Source of the DNA: Wyeomyia smithii
Lineage: Eukaryota; Arthropoda; Insecta; Diptera; Culicidae
Assembly (NCBI RefSeq): GCF_029784165.1
Contig: NC_073695.1
Span: forward strand, 193,157,357 to 193,221,356
Direction of reading: 5' to 3'
DNA length: 64,000 nt
Positions 1-12,687 of the stretch are shown here, piece after piece. The notes beneath the pieces were generated by a model. The model searched no databases. It had not been told where the DNA came from and was given only the letters and a program-made list of their open reading frames with translations. Numbering within the stretch: position 1 is the stretch's first letter; each line of letters starts with the position of its first letter. Position numbers and translations under genes: made by a program.

Positions 1-2599
1 CTTTCAACTCCTTTTATATATTCGGGATTTGTTGTCTGTTTGTATTTTCTTTTAACCCTCTAGTGCCCAAATTAATTCCTAAACGGACTTCGATAAAATC
101 ACTATAAACCATTCTAAACACTTTTTAAGTATTTATTAAAGCTTTTCGGAACTTCGACTGAAGCCCGCCAAATGGCGGCCTTGGGCACACCATGGCTTCG
201 GAAACAAAACAAAAATAAATCTTTAAAATTCTAATTTCTCCTCTTTCAAGTTTCCAAAAATATAATAAAATGAACTTGTTTTGTTTTAATTCAAAATTTA
301 GTGTTTGATTTAGAGTCACTACAACTTGATTTTATACAGTTTTTATAACAAAATAAACATCTTTGAGCTACAGTTTTTTAAATGAGGTGTACGCTTAAAT
401 AAATACGCTCTTTCGGAAAACTACTCTCGAGTCGCGAAAACTACTCAGTTTGCTGAGCGAAATACGTGTGCAATATTTCATCGAAATCAAAAACGGCCGA
501 TTAATTTTTGCATATGTCCAAATCATCCTAGCTGGAAGAGTTTAATTTCTTAAAGTTTCGCATCATTCTATGAAAACTATTTTAATTTTTTTTCATCGTT
601 TTTTCAGTTTTTTTTTATTTCCATTTACTGAGTATGGAGCATTCTTTGAGTGGAAATGAGGGAGAGGGGGCATTATGTTTACTAGTACGATATACTGAAG
701 AAATTGAATGTTGATAAGTTTTCTTTATAAGTTTTACCCCAACCCAAGAAACCTCATAAGATATCAATAGACAAAAGATACTACGCAAGCAAACGCCCCA
801 ACGGAGGTCCAGAAAGCATGACAGGAATAGGATGGCCTAGTGTTTCTTTGCGCTTGAAATTGCTCAACGACTATCTTCAAAATAACGCTACGAAACCACA
901 CGATTTGTTGGCGATACGATTCATTAGTATTACCTTTTAATAGTGTTTCGCTCACGAGGGCTTAAGCCAAACTTCAATTTGCAAAGGAATTTTAACGGAT
1001 GTGTTACGGAGATGAGCAAAAAAGTATCGTACTTTTTTCTTGATTCTTCAAGCAATGATGTCGGTGCTATGCTTTGATACACTTCGTGAATGAGCAACCC
1101 TACCACATCAGGAAAAGGCTAAAAAGCTATTGGTGTACAGAAAAGAAACCTAGTCCGGATAAAATCCATGATGCTGGCAATGGCAAAACATGCACAGAAA
1201 CGGCACCATCATCACGACATCTGACATGCTTCTTAGTTTAAGCCTATAAATAGAAAAAAAAGCAAAGTTTTGGGCTTATCAACTCAAAAACAAAATGTTG
1301 CTGGCGCTGAGCTGGGAGAAGATCTATATCTCGTGAACCCGTGACACATATATGAGTAACCCAAAGTAAACCGCGCATCCCGTGGCTATACACAGATGAA
1401 TTTTTTAAAATGATTCAAAGCCAACGCTCCTAAAAAGCAAAAAAAAGTTTCAAAATTTCTGTGTATTATATTCATATTCCTGACTCAATTAACCACAGTG
1501 TTGGCAATGCTATGAAGAAAGATTTTACGAGTGGAAGTAAAAGACAAAGATTCTTTGTCGAAGGACTCGGCCGGTCAGATCCAAACGCAAACGCATTTTA
1601 CAGTTTAAGAGTTTCTGGACACCAATTCAAAAATTAAATTAGAGGTTGATACAAAATAAAATATTCGCGGAAAACTGATGAACATATTAGATATAAATAG
1701 GAATATTAGATAATGTAGACCATTGAAAGAAAACATTTGGTTGAACTAATTCCTGTTTTTGCAGCTTCATATGCAAGATAGATGTTAGTTGTAACTAGAA
1801 TCCTCTAATAGGGTGGTTAGAAAATATACTAATGCTGGTTAGAAATTATTTTGTGGGTAAGCCTATGTACTAGTTTTATTTAAGTAACAGGATTGATTCG
1901 CATGTGCGTTTCGCTCACCGCCTTGAATGGTCCAAGCTCGTCGCTCAAAGTCACAAAAGACTGGAAGAAATCACGTTCGACTTTCTGCTGCTTATTGTCG
2001 TATGGTGATTCTTGAGACACCCTATCGTAAACATGTGTCCCATCTCCTGGTTTTCCCCGTTTCACTGAAGAATAACCACGAAAATCGAACCTTGTTCTTA
2101 GAAATTCAGCTAGGCCCACAAAAACTCGATTGGGCATTTCCATGACGCGGAATATGTTAACCTACGTGTGCAAATACTCGAATTCAGCATTGACGCAAAA
2201 AATGATTTAGGTATTTGCTATCGGTCATGGCCTAACTCCAGCTAAAATACTGCTGTCAAGTTGTACAATAGTCTCAAATTTTTTTCCGTACCGTATAGAG
2301 CCTGAATCGCGGACAGAAACTGGTAGAGCGGCTGCTCCAATATGATGATGATGTAGGCCTTCCTTGGACACTAAGTCTTCTTTCTTGCTACGTTTCGTCG
2401 ATTGTTTTCGCAAGAATCTTGCACTGAATCTTTAATTTCTATGAACGCAAACACAGCCACTTCATATTCTCTGACTTCTATATATTACATTATTTGAGAT
2501 AATTATCGAGAAATTACGTTTGTAAAACCGAACCGACCGATGAAGGTTCGCGCAAACTGCGGCAGATTGCGGAATGCACGTCAATAATGGGTTTGTAGG
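1..2599. other. Intergenic, no gene recognised
   Basis: AT-rich sequence with only short open frames (63 to 87 codons, for example minus 1880-2143 and minus 764-955) in which I recognise no domain. No tRNA, no clear terminal inverted repeats and no tandem repeat were seen. It ends where homology with the right-hand inverted arm begins. Confidence 0.6.
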
Positions 2600-2895
2600 A
2601 AGTGACCGACAGTTTTGTTCAGCGACACATTTATCCAACCGCAGCGCACGGGGTGGCGTAGCGGCGGGTTTCGGAACTAACTTAAACTGAATATTATTTT
2701 GGAAAATAATTAAATAAATGATATTTTTAATGAATTGCGTGTTAATTTATTATTACGAAAGAAACATAATACCTTTAAGAATACAAAACTACACATAACT
2801 AACTCCCAAAAGTGGAATGAAACGAGAACCTGAACTATATAGTAACCAGGTCCGAAAAGATGAAAATTGAGTTACATTCCTAGAAACAATAAAAA

Positions 2896-5800
2896 TACCC
2901 ATCACTAAACCATGCTAGATAGTTAGCATGCATGCTAACCTACTTTCTGACAAAATCTCCCGATGGGTATTTGGGTCTGACGGAAGTTATAGGGCAAAAC
3001 GTGTGCATTTTGTCAACGACGTTTCGGAAATGCTCCAGGTGATATATGAAGCTTGAAAAATACCCATCACCAAACCATGCCAGAAAGTTAGCATGCATGC
3101 TAACCTACTTTCTGACAAAATCTCCCGATGGGTATATGGGTCTGACGGAAGTTATAGGGCAAAACGTGTGCATTTTGTCAACGACATTTCGGAAATGCTC
3201 CAGGTGATATATGAAGCTTGAAAAATACCCATCACCAAACCATGCCAGAAAGTTAGCATGCATGCTAACCTACTTTCTGACAAAATCTCCCGATGGGTAT
3301 ATGGGTCTGACGGAAGTTATAGGGCAAAACGTGTGCATTTTGTCAACGACATTTCGGGAATGCTCCAGGTGATATATGAAGCTTGAAAAATACCCATCAC
3401 CAAACCATGCCAGAAAGTTAGCATGCATGCTAACCTACTTTCTGACAAAATCTCCCGATGGGTATATGGGTCTGACGGAAGTTATAGGGCAAAACGTGTG
3501 CATTTTGTCAACGACATTTCGGAAATGCTCCAGGTGATATATGAAGCTTGAAAAATACCCATCACCAAACCATGCCAGAAAGTTAGCATGCATGCCAACC
3601 TACTTTCTGACAAAATCTCCCGATGGGTATATGGGTCTGACGGAAGTTATAGGGCAAATCGTGTGCATTTTGTCAACGACATTTCGGGAATGCTCCAGGT
3701 GATATATGAAGCTTGAAAAATACCCATCACCAAACCATGCCAGAAAGTTAGCATGCATGCTAATCTACTTACTGACAAAATCTCCCGATGGGTATATGGG
3801 TCTGACGGAAGTTATAGGGCAAAACGTGTGCATTTTGTCAACGACATTTCGGAAATGCTCCAGGTGATATATGAATCATGGAAAATACCCATCACCAAAC
3901 CATGCCAGAAAGTTAGCATGCATGCTAACCTACTTTCTGACAAAATCTCCCGATGGGTATATGGGTCTGACGGAAGTTATAGGGCAAAACGTGTGCATTT
4001 TGTCAACGACATTTCGGGAATGCTCCAGGTGATATATGAAGCTTGAAAAATACCCATCACCAAACCATGCCAGAAAGTTAGCATGCATGCTAACCTACTT
4101 TCTGACAAAATCTCCCGATGGGTATATGGGTCTGACGGAAGTTATAGGGCAAAACGTGTGCATTTTGTCAACGACATTTCGGAAATGCTCCAGGTGATAT
4201 ATGAAGCTTGAAAAATACCCATCACCAAACCATGCCAGAAAGTTAGCATGCATGCTAATCTACTTTCTGACAAAATCTCCCGATGGGTATATGGGTCTGA
4301 CGGAAGTTATAGGGCAAAACGTGTGCATTTTGTCAACGACATTTCGGAAATGCTCCAGGTGATATATGAAGCTTGAAAAATACCCATCACCAAACCATGC
4401 CAGATAGTTAGCATGCATGCCAACCTACTTTCTGACAAAATCTCCCGATGGGTATATGGGTCTGACGGAAGTTATAGGGCAAAACGTGTGCATTTTGTCA
4501 ACGACATTTCGGGAATGCTCCAGGTGATATATGAAGCTTGAAAAATACCCATCACCAAACCATGCCAGAAAGTTAGCATGCATGCTAACCTACTTTCTGA
4601 CAAAATCTCCCGATGGGTATATGGGTCTGACGGAAGTTATAGGGCAAAACGTGTGCATTTTGTCAACGACATTTCGGGAATGCTCCAGGTGATATATGAA
4701 GCTTGAAAAATACCCATCACCAAACCATGCCAGAAAGTTAGCATGCATGCTAACCTACTTTCTGACAAAATCTCCCGATGGGTATATGGGTCTGACGGAA
4801 GTTATAGGGCAAAACGTGTGCATTTTGTCAACGACATTTCGGAAATGCTCCAGGTGATATATGAAGCTTGAAAAATACCCATCACCAAACCATGCCAGAA
4901 AGTTAGCATGCATGCCAACCTACTTTCTGACAAAATCTCCCGATGGGTATATGGGTCTGACGGAAGTTATAGGGCAAAACGTGTGCATTTTGTCAACGAC
5001 ATTTCGGAAATGCTCCAGGTGATATATGAAGCTTGAAAAATACCCATCACCAAACCATGCCAGAAAGTTAGCATGCATGCTAACCTACTTTCTGACAAAA
5101 TCTACCGATGGGTATATGGGTCTGACGGAAGTTATAGGGCAAAACGTGTGCATTTTGTCAACGACATTTCGGAAATGCTCCAGGTGATATATGAAGCTTG
5201 AAAAATAACCATCACCAAACCATGCCAGAAAGTTAGCATGCATGCTAATCTACTTACTGACAAAATCTCCCGATGGGTATATGGGTCTGACGGAAGTTAT
5301 AGGGCAAAACGTGTGCATTTTGTCAACGACATTTCGGAAATGCTCCAGGTGATATATGAAGCTTGAAAAATACCCATCACCAAACCATGCCAGAAAGTTA
5401 GCATGCATGCTAACCTACTTTCTGACAAAATCTCCCGATGGGTATATGGGTCTGACGGAAGTTATAGGGCAAAACGTGTGCATTTTGTCAACGACATTTC
5501 GGAAATGCTCCAGGTGATATATGAAGCTTGAAAAATACCCATCACCAAACCATGCCAGAAAGTTAGCATGCATGCTAACCTACTTTCTGACAAAATCTCC
5601 CGATGGGTATATGGGTCTGACGGAAGTTATAGGGCAAAACGTGTGCATTTTGTCAACGACATTTCGGAAATGCTCCAGGTGATATATGAAGCTTGAAAAA
5701 TACCCATCACCAAACCATGCCAGAAAGTTAGCATGCATGCTAACCTACTTTCTGACAAAATCTCCCGATGGGTATATGGGTCTGACGGAAGTTATAGGGC

Positions 5801-8800
5801 AAAACGTGTGCATTTTGTCAACGACATTTCGGGAATGCTCCAGGTGATATATGAAGCTTGAAAAATACCCATCACCAAACCATGCCAGAAAGTTAGCATG
5901 CATGCTAACCTACTTTCTGACAAAATCTCCCGATGGGTATATGGGTCTGACGGAAGTTATAGGGCAAAACGTGTGCATTTTGTCAACGACATTTCGGAAA
6001 TGCTCCAGGTGATATATGAAGCTTGAAAAATACCCATCACCAAACCATGCCAGAAAGTTAGCATGCATGCCAACCTACTTTCTGACAAAATCTCCCGATG
6101 GGTATATGGGTCTGACGGAAGTTATAGGGCAAATCGTGTGCATTTTGTCAACGACATTTCGGGAATGCTCCAGGTGATATATGAAGCTTGAAAAATACCC
6201 ATCACCAAACCATGCCAGAAAGTTAGCATGCATGCTAATCTACTTACTGACAAAATCTCCCGATGGGTATATGGGTCTGACGGAAGTTATAGGGCAAAAC
6301 GTGTGCATTTTGTCAACGACATTTCGGAAATGCTCCAGGTGATATATGAAGCTTGAAAAATACCCATCACCAAACCATGCCAGAAAGTTAGCATGCATGC
6401 TAACCTACTTTCTGACAAAATCTCCCGATGGGTATATGGGTCTGACGGAAGTTATAGGGCAAAACGTGTGCATTTTGTCAACGACATTTCGGAAATGCTC
6501 AAGGTGATATATGAATCATGGAAAATACCCATCACCAAACCATGCCAGAAAGTTAGCATGCATGCCAACCTACTTTCTGACAAAATCTCCCGATGGGTAT
6601 ATGGGTCTGACGGAAGTTATAGGGCAAAACGTGTGCATTTTGTCAACGACATTTCGGAAATGCTCCAGGTGATATATGAATCATGGAAAATACCCATCAC
6701 CAAACCATGCCAGAAAGTTAGCATGCATGCTAACCTACTTTCTGACAAAATCTCCCGATGGGTATATGGGTCTGACGGAAGTTATAGGGCAAAACGTGTG
6801 CATTTTGTCAACGACATTTCGGAAATGCTCCAGGTGATATATGAAGCTTGAAAAATACCCATCACCAAACCATGCCAGAAAGTTAGCATGCATGCTAACC
6901 TACTTTCTGACAAAATCTCCCGATGGGTATATGGGTCTGACGGAAGTTATAGGGCAAAACGTGTGCATTTTGTCAACGACATTTCGGGAATGCTCCAGGT
7001 GATATATGAAGCTTGAAAAATACCCATCACCAAACCATGCCAGAAAGTTAGCATGCATGCTAACCTACTTTCTGACAAAATCTCCCGATGGGTATATGGG
7101 TCTGACGGAAGTTATAGGGCAAAACGTGTGCATTTTGTCAACGACATTTCGGAAATGCTCCAGGTGATATATGAAGCTTGAAAAATACCCATCACCAAAC
7201 CACGCCAGAAAGTTAGCATGCATGCTAATCTACTTTCTGACAAAATCTCCCGATGGGTATATGGGTCTGACGGAAGTTATAGGGCAAAACGTGTGCATTT
7301 TGTCAACGACATTTCGGAAATGCTCCAGGTGATATATGAAGCTTGAAAAATACCCATCACCAAACCATGCCAGATAGTTAGCATGCATGCCAACCTACTT
7401 TCTGACAAAATCTCCCGATGGGTACATGGGTCTGACGGAAGTTATAGGGCAAAACGTGTGCATTTTGTCAACGACATTTCGGGAATGCTCCAGGTGATAT
7501 ATGAAGCTTGAAAAATACCCATCACCAAACCATGCCAGAAAGTTAGCATGCATGCTAACCTACTTTCTGACAAAATCTCCCGATGGGTATATGGGTCTGA
7601 CGGAAGTTATAGGGCAAAACGTGTGCATTTTGTCAACGACATTTCGGGAATGCTCCAGGTGATATATGAAGCTTGAAAAATACCCATCACCAAACCATGC
7701 CAGAAAGTTAGCATGCATGCTAACCTACTTTCTGACAAAATCTCCCGATGGGTATATGGGTCTGACGGAAGTTATAGGGCAAAACGTGTGCATTTTGTCA
7801 ACGACATTTCGGAAATGCTCCAGGTGATATATGAAGCTTGAAAAATACCCATCACCAAACCATGCCAGAAAGTTAGCATGCATGCCAACCTACTTTCTGA
7901 CAAAATCTCCCGATGGGTATATGGGTCTGACGGAAGTTATAGGGCAAAACGTGTGCATTTTGTCAACGACATTTCGGAAATGCTCCAGGTGATATATGAA
8001 GCTTGAAAAATACCCATCACCAAACCATGCCAGAAAGTTAGCATGCATGCTAACCTACTTTCTGACAAAATCTACCGATGGGTATATGGGTCTGACGGAA
8101 GTTATAGGGCAAAACGTGTGCATTTTGTCAACGACATTTCGGGAATGCTCCAGGTGATATATGAAGCTTGAAAAATAACCATCACCAAACCATGCCAGAA
8201 AGTTAGCATGCATGCTAATCTACTTACTGACAAAATCTCCCGATGGGTATATGGGTCTGACGGAAGTTATAGGGCAAAACGTGTGCATTTTGTCAACGAC
8301 ATTTCGGAAATGCTCCAGGTGATATATGAAGCTTGAAAAATACCCATCACCAAACCATGCCAGAAAGTTAGCATGCATGCTAACCTACTTTCTGACAAAA
8401 TCTCCCGATGGGTATATGGGTCTGACGGAAGTTATAGGGCAAAACGTGTGCATTTTGTCAACGACATTTCGGAAATGCTCCAGGTGATATATGAAGCTTG
8501 AAAAATACCCATCACCAAACCATGCCAGAAAGTTAGCATGCATGCTAACCTACTTTCTGACAAAATCTCCCGATGGGTATATGGGTCTGACGGAAGTTAT
8601 AGGGCAAAACGTGTGCATTTTGTCAACGACATTTCGGGAATGCTCCAGGTGATATATGAAGCTTGAAAAATACCCATCACCAAACCATGCCAGAAAGTTA
8701 GCATGCATGCTAATCTACTTACTGACAAAATCTCCCGATGGGTATATGGGTCTGACGGATGTTATAGGGCAAAACGTGTGCATTTTGTCAACGACATTTC

Positions 8801-10680
8801 GGAAATGCTCCAGGTGATATATGAAGCTTGAAAAATACCCATCACTAAACCATGCCAGAAAGTTAGCATGCATGCTAACCTACTTTCTGACAAAATCTCC
8901 CGATGGGTATATGGGTCTGACGGAAGTTATAGGGCAAAACGTGTGCATTTTGTCAACGACATTTCGGGAATGCTCCAGGTGATATATGAAGCTTGAAAAA
9001 TACCCATCACCAAACCATGCCAGAAAGTTAGCATGCATGCTAATCTACTTACTGACAAAATCTCCCGATGGGTATATGGGTCTGACGGAAGTTATAGGGC
9101 AAAACGTGTGCATTTTGTCAACGACATTTCGGAAATGCTCCAGGTGATATATGAAGCTTGAAAAATACCCATCACCAAACCATGCCAGAAAGTTAGCATG
9201 CATGCTAACCTACTTTCTGACAAAATCTCCCGATGGGTATATGGGTCTGACGGAAGTTATAGGGCAAAACGTGTGCATTTTGTCAACGACATTTCGGAAA
9301 TGCTCCAGGTGATATATGAAGCTTGAAAAATACCCATCACCAAACCATGCCAGAAAGTTAGCATGCATGCCAACCTACTTTCTGACAAAATCTCCCGATG
9401 GGTATATGGGTCTGACGGAAGTTATAGGGCAAAACGTGTGCATTTTGTCAACGACATTTCGGGAATGCTCCAGGTGATATATGAAGCTTGAAAAATACCC
9501 ATCACCAAACCATGCCAGAAAGTTAGCATGCATGCTAACCTACTTTCTGACAAAATCTCCCGATGGGTATATGGGTCTGACGGAAGTTATAGGGCAAAAC
9601 GTGTGCATTTTGTCAACGACATTTCGGAAATGCTCCAGGTGATATATGAAGCTTGAAAAATACCCATCACCAAACCATGCCAGAAAGTTAGCATGCATGC
9701 CAACCTACTTTCTGACAAAATCTCCCGATGGGTATATGGGTCTGACGGAAGTTATAGGGCAAATCGTGTGCATTTTGTCAACGACATTTCGGGAATGCTC
9801 CAGGTGATATATGAAGCTTGAAAAATACCCATCACCAAACCATGCCAGAAAGTTAGCATGCATGCTAATCTACTTACTGACAAAATCTCCCGATGGGTAT
9901 ATGGGTCTGACGGAAGTTATAGGGCAAAACGTGTGCATTTTGTCAACGACATTTCGGAAATGCTCCAGGTGATATATGAAGCTTGAAAAATACCCATCAC
10001 CAAACCATGCCAGAAAGTTAGCATGCATGCTAACCTACTTTCTGACAAAATCTCCCGATGGGTATATGGGTCTGACGGAAGTTATAGGGCAAAACGTGTG
10101 CATTTTGTCAACGACATTTCGGGAATGCTCCAGGTGATATATGAAGCTTGAAAAATACCCATCACCAAACCATGCCAGAAAGTTAGCATGCATGCTAACC
10201 TACTTACTGACAAAATCTCCCGATGGGTATATGGGTCTGACGGAAGTTATAGGGCAAAACGTGTGCATTTTGTCAACGACATTTCGGAAATGCTCCAGGT
10301 GATATATGAAGCTTGAAAAATACCCATCACCAAACCATGCCAGAAAGTTAGCATGCATGCTAACCTACTTTCTGACAAAATCTCCCGATGGGTATATGGG
10401 TCTGACGGAAGTTATAGGGCAAAACGTGTGCATTTTGTCAACGACATTTCGGAAATGCTCCAGGTGATATATGAAGCTTGGAAAATACCCATCACCAAAC
10501 CATGCTAGATAGTTAGCATGCATGCTAATCTACTTTCTGACAAAATCTCCCGATGGGTATATGGGTCTGACGGAAGTTATAGGGCAAGACGTTTGCGTTT
10601 TTTCAACGACATTTCGGAAATGCTCTTGGTGAAGTATGAAACATGAAAAATACCTATCTCAAAACTTTACTAGAAAGTTG
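2896..10680 (+). repeat. Satellite array 1, 165-bp monomers, about 47 copies head to tail
   Basis: The phrase TACCCATCACCAAACCATGC recurs every 165 bp (2896, 3061, 3226 and so on to 10486), which gives 46 intervals and 47 monomers, with a degenerate 48th start at 10651. The monomers differ at few sites: CTAACC or CCAACC or CTAATC, TTTCTG or TTACTG, GGAAATG or GGGAATG, and AAAACG or AAATCG. The first monomer has GGTATTTGGG instead of GGTATATGGG, and the last one (10486-10650) is clearly diverged, as expected at the edges of a homogenising array. Each unit contains the palindrome GTTAGCATGCATGCTAAC or a one-base variant. It may be a culicine piRNA-producing satellite; that is inference. Seen directly: unit length, copy number and orientation. 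Confidence 0.97.
4401..8175 (+). repeat. Higher-order duplication in array 1, 18-monomer (2,970-bp) offset
   Basis: Rare monomer variants recur at exactly 18 x 165 = 2970 bp: CAGATAGTTA at 4401 and 7371, TCTACCGATG at 5101 and 8071, and AAAAATAACC at 5201 and 8171. A block of at least five monomers has thus been copied within the array. Other variants show further offsets: AAATCGTGTG at 3656 and 6131 (15 units) and at 9761 (22 units more). Confidence 0.85.
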
Positions 10681-11034
10681 GTAAACAGGTGTAACGAAAA
10701 TCATAGATAACACAAATGATTGGCAGCTCCTAGTCTCAATGAAACTCTGTGTAAAAAAAAAACAATCTACATATGTTGTCAGATGCATCAGTTTCTGTAA
10801 TGTGAAATAGGATTGTGGTTATTTTCCATACAATTTCAAGGCAGGGTTTGCTACTCTAGGCATGCGCTGGGGAAGCAAACATTAGATCAAGGTTTCATGC
10901 GCGTGATGTTCATAATTCAGAAGAAAATTGATTTGCGAAATATAAGGTGGTCGCGAACACGTTTCGATTCTCCTTAAGAAAATTCTTTTCAGAAGTTTCA
11001 TCACTAAAGCACTTACTAATTTTTCTTATCCCTT

Positions 11035-11048
11035 CCACCAGATAGCGT
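11035..11048 (+). promoter_or_regulatory. CTCF-like motif, left arm, site 1
   Basis: The 14-mer CCACCAGATAGCGT matches the general CTCF core CCASYAGRKGGCRS at 12 of 14 positions. It sits in the inner flank of the left arm and is preserved, with its surroundings, in the right arm (26827-26840). Binding is untested. Confidence 0.4.
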
Positions 11049-11107
11049 CAGCGTATATGAATGTTTTCAACCGCTGAAGCTTTTATTGCTGGATTCTTCT
11101 ATTCTTT

Positions 11108-11121
11108 CCACCAGATAGCGT
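11108..11121 (+). promoter_or_regulatory. CTCF-like motif, left arm, site 2
   Basis: A second CCACCAGATAGCGT lies 73 bp after the first, within a repeated context TTCCACCAGATAGCGTC. Its right-arm counterpart (26721-26734) reads CCACCAGATAGCGC on the minus strand, which matches the core at 13 of 14 positions. Same orientation as site 1, pointing into the spacer. Confidence 0.4.
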
Positions 11122-11255
11122 CTGTTTATATTAACGCTTTCGACTGAACATGCAGCGAAAAAAAAGGTAATCATAGATAGAGGAGTCAGGGGCATGATAA
11201 TCACACGAAATGAGTACCCATGCGTTTTACTAAACAATTGTATCATCTATTTCTT

Positions 11256-12200
11256 TTGCTTTCCTGCTAGAAAGTATAGAAACTCCACCGCTTGATTCGC
11301 AGATGACAATTTATGAAAAATTAAAAGGTCGGGCAAAAGTAGTGACACCCTGGATAAAAGATTTAAAAATATATATCGTTGGGAATGATCCGTGCAAAAT
11401 CCGAAAACTGCGTAAATTCCGAAACCCGCGCAAAAACAACTCATTAATTTCAAAACTTACGTTAAATTTCAAGATTCGTGTGAAAACCTTGGAATTTCGA
11501 AATAAAAAACCGCATCAAAACATCATATAAAAAAAAATCGTGGAAAGCGACTTCATTATAATGCTAAATGAAATCATGACAATTTTTCAGAGATTCTGTA
11601 AATACAAGATCTTTCTCCAAAACACTACACCCAAATTACCCATACACCATAACCCCTAGGAAACCATTGATGATTTTTTGATTATAATTAAAATTATGAT
11701 TTTATGACTTGATTATGTTGAATCCAGTCAAAATGGCAAACTGGAACAACTGCATAAGTTCTTCGCTTTTTCGCGAAATGCTGAATGTGAAAAATGTTAA
11801 AACTACCAGAGCTGCGATTGTTTTGTTCACAACATATTAGTAAGTATTCTCCTTAATTTCACCTTTACAGATATTATACATATGTGGTTTAATTAAGATC
11901 GATTTTTTTGCGGACTTTTCAAAACCCCAGAACCATTACCCGGTCCGACAGTCATTGTTAAGTAACTCCATGCTAGACTTTTTGACGTGAGACTACGTCT
12001 TTCTTCACTATACTTAGGTACCTTCTGGGAAAACTGGATTGAACATGTAACGTTTTTGGTTGGCGGAATGGAAGATTTTAGATGCGAATAGCGCTCAAAC
12101 AACTGTTCCGATTTCAATAGTTAATATACCGTTGGAAAGCTAAAACATACAAGATTTGTATAACATGATAATTTCAGTTACCATTTTCTTATTACTCCGT
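11256..12200. other. Spacer start, no gene recognised
   Basis: AT-rich sequence just inside the left arm. Short open frames (68 to 75 codons) have no recognisable content. No repeat or TIR structure was seen. Confidence 0.5.
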
Positions 12201-12400
12201 GAAAATTGCGGGAAAGTTTGAAGGTCGAATATCCACATACATTTTTCATACGATTGGTATATTTCCCTAACGCAGACTTCAAAAACATAGACGAAATGAT
12301 CTCACGCATTCAGTCATTGGCTAGGCATGCCAGCCAATTGGCATCGCATTCATCACCCAACGTAAACGACGAAGAAAGAAAGCAGAGATGCTTCCACATG

Positions 12401-12515
12401 ATTGGTTCTTCCCCAATCAACCAAGTTCCCCGCCCCACACTGAGTGACACTATAAAAGGACATTTCGTGTTGAGAGACGCTCATTCTCTGGTCGACCGTC
12501 GCAGCGAACAGTTCG
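12401..12515 (+). promoter_or_regulatory. Orphan RNA polymerase II core promoter (CCAAT, TATA, Inr, DPE)
   Basis: An inverted CCAAT (ATTGG, 12401-12405) and a direct CCAAT (12413-12417) precede TATAAAAGG at 12451. An initiator TCATTC follows, with its A at 12483, which places the TATA box at -32. AGTTC at 12510-12514 falls at +28 to +32, where an insect DPE (RGWYV) belongs. The agreement of all elements in spacing is strong. No recognisable coding sequence follows. It could be the promoter of a decayed retroelement or of a non-coding RNA read through the spacer toward the right array; the CCAAT plus TATA layout also recalls histone promoters. Confidence 0.55.
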
Positions 12516-12687
12516 GCTTCCCTTCGATCTGAGTTGGACCCCACCAGTGGTAATCTAATTCAGATATCGTTGTTGGATTACAGCCCGAAACTGGACGTGA
12601 TCGGCACTGGGGACCTTTGGAAGCCGTTGGAAGGGACCATTGGAAGACTTGAAAGCCGTTTGGATGCTGCCGATAGTAATTTGTGTA

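Larger units (their letters stand above)
2600..11255 (+). repeat. Left arm of a large inverted duplication
   Basis: The outer flank (2600-2890) is the reverse complement, at roughly 87% by eye, of 43230-43510. Shared stretches include TCGGAACTAAC, CAGCGACACATTTATCC and the run around the TAATTTATTATTACGAAAG motif. The inner flank (10800-11255) matches the reverse complement of 26597-27075. Both arms meet their satellite array at the same monomer phase on the outer side (TTCCTAGAAAC before AAAAATACCC). The arm therefore carries unique flank, array and unique flank, duplicated as a block and inverted. The edges are approximate. The divergence of the flanks argues against an assembly artefact. 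Confidence 0.85.

Noticed and set aside
6393..6851. 152-residue frame over three satellite monomers as a protein-coding gene
   Set aside because: The frame exists only where two units lack the usual TGA. There is no upstream promoter or splice context and it is pure satellite.
2896..10680. CRISPR array
   Set aside because: 165-bp units contiguous without unique spacers, in a eukaryotic genome: a satellite.
2896..10680. Hammerhead ribozyme in the satellite monomer
   Set aside because: I looked for the CTGATGA and GAAA core on both strands and did not find it in the right order.
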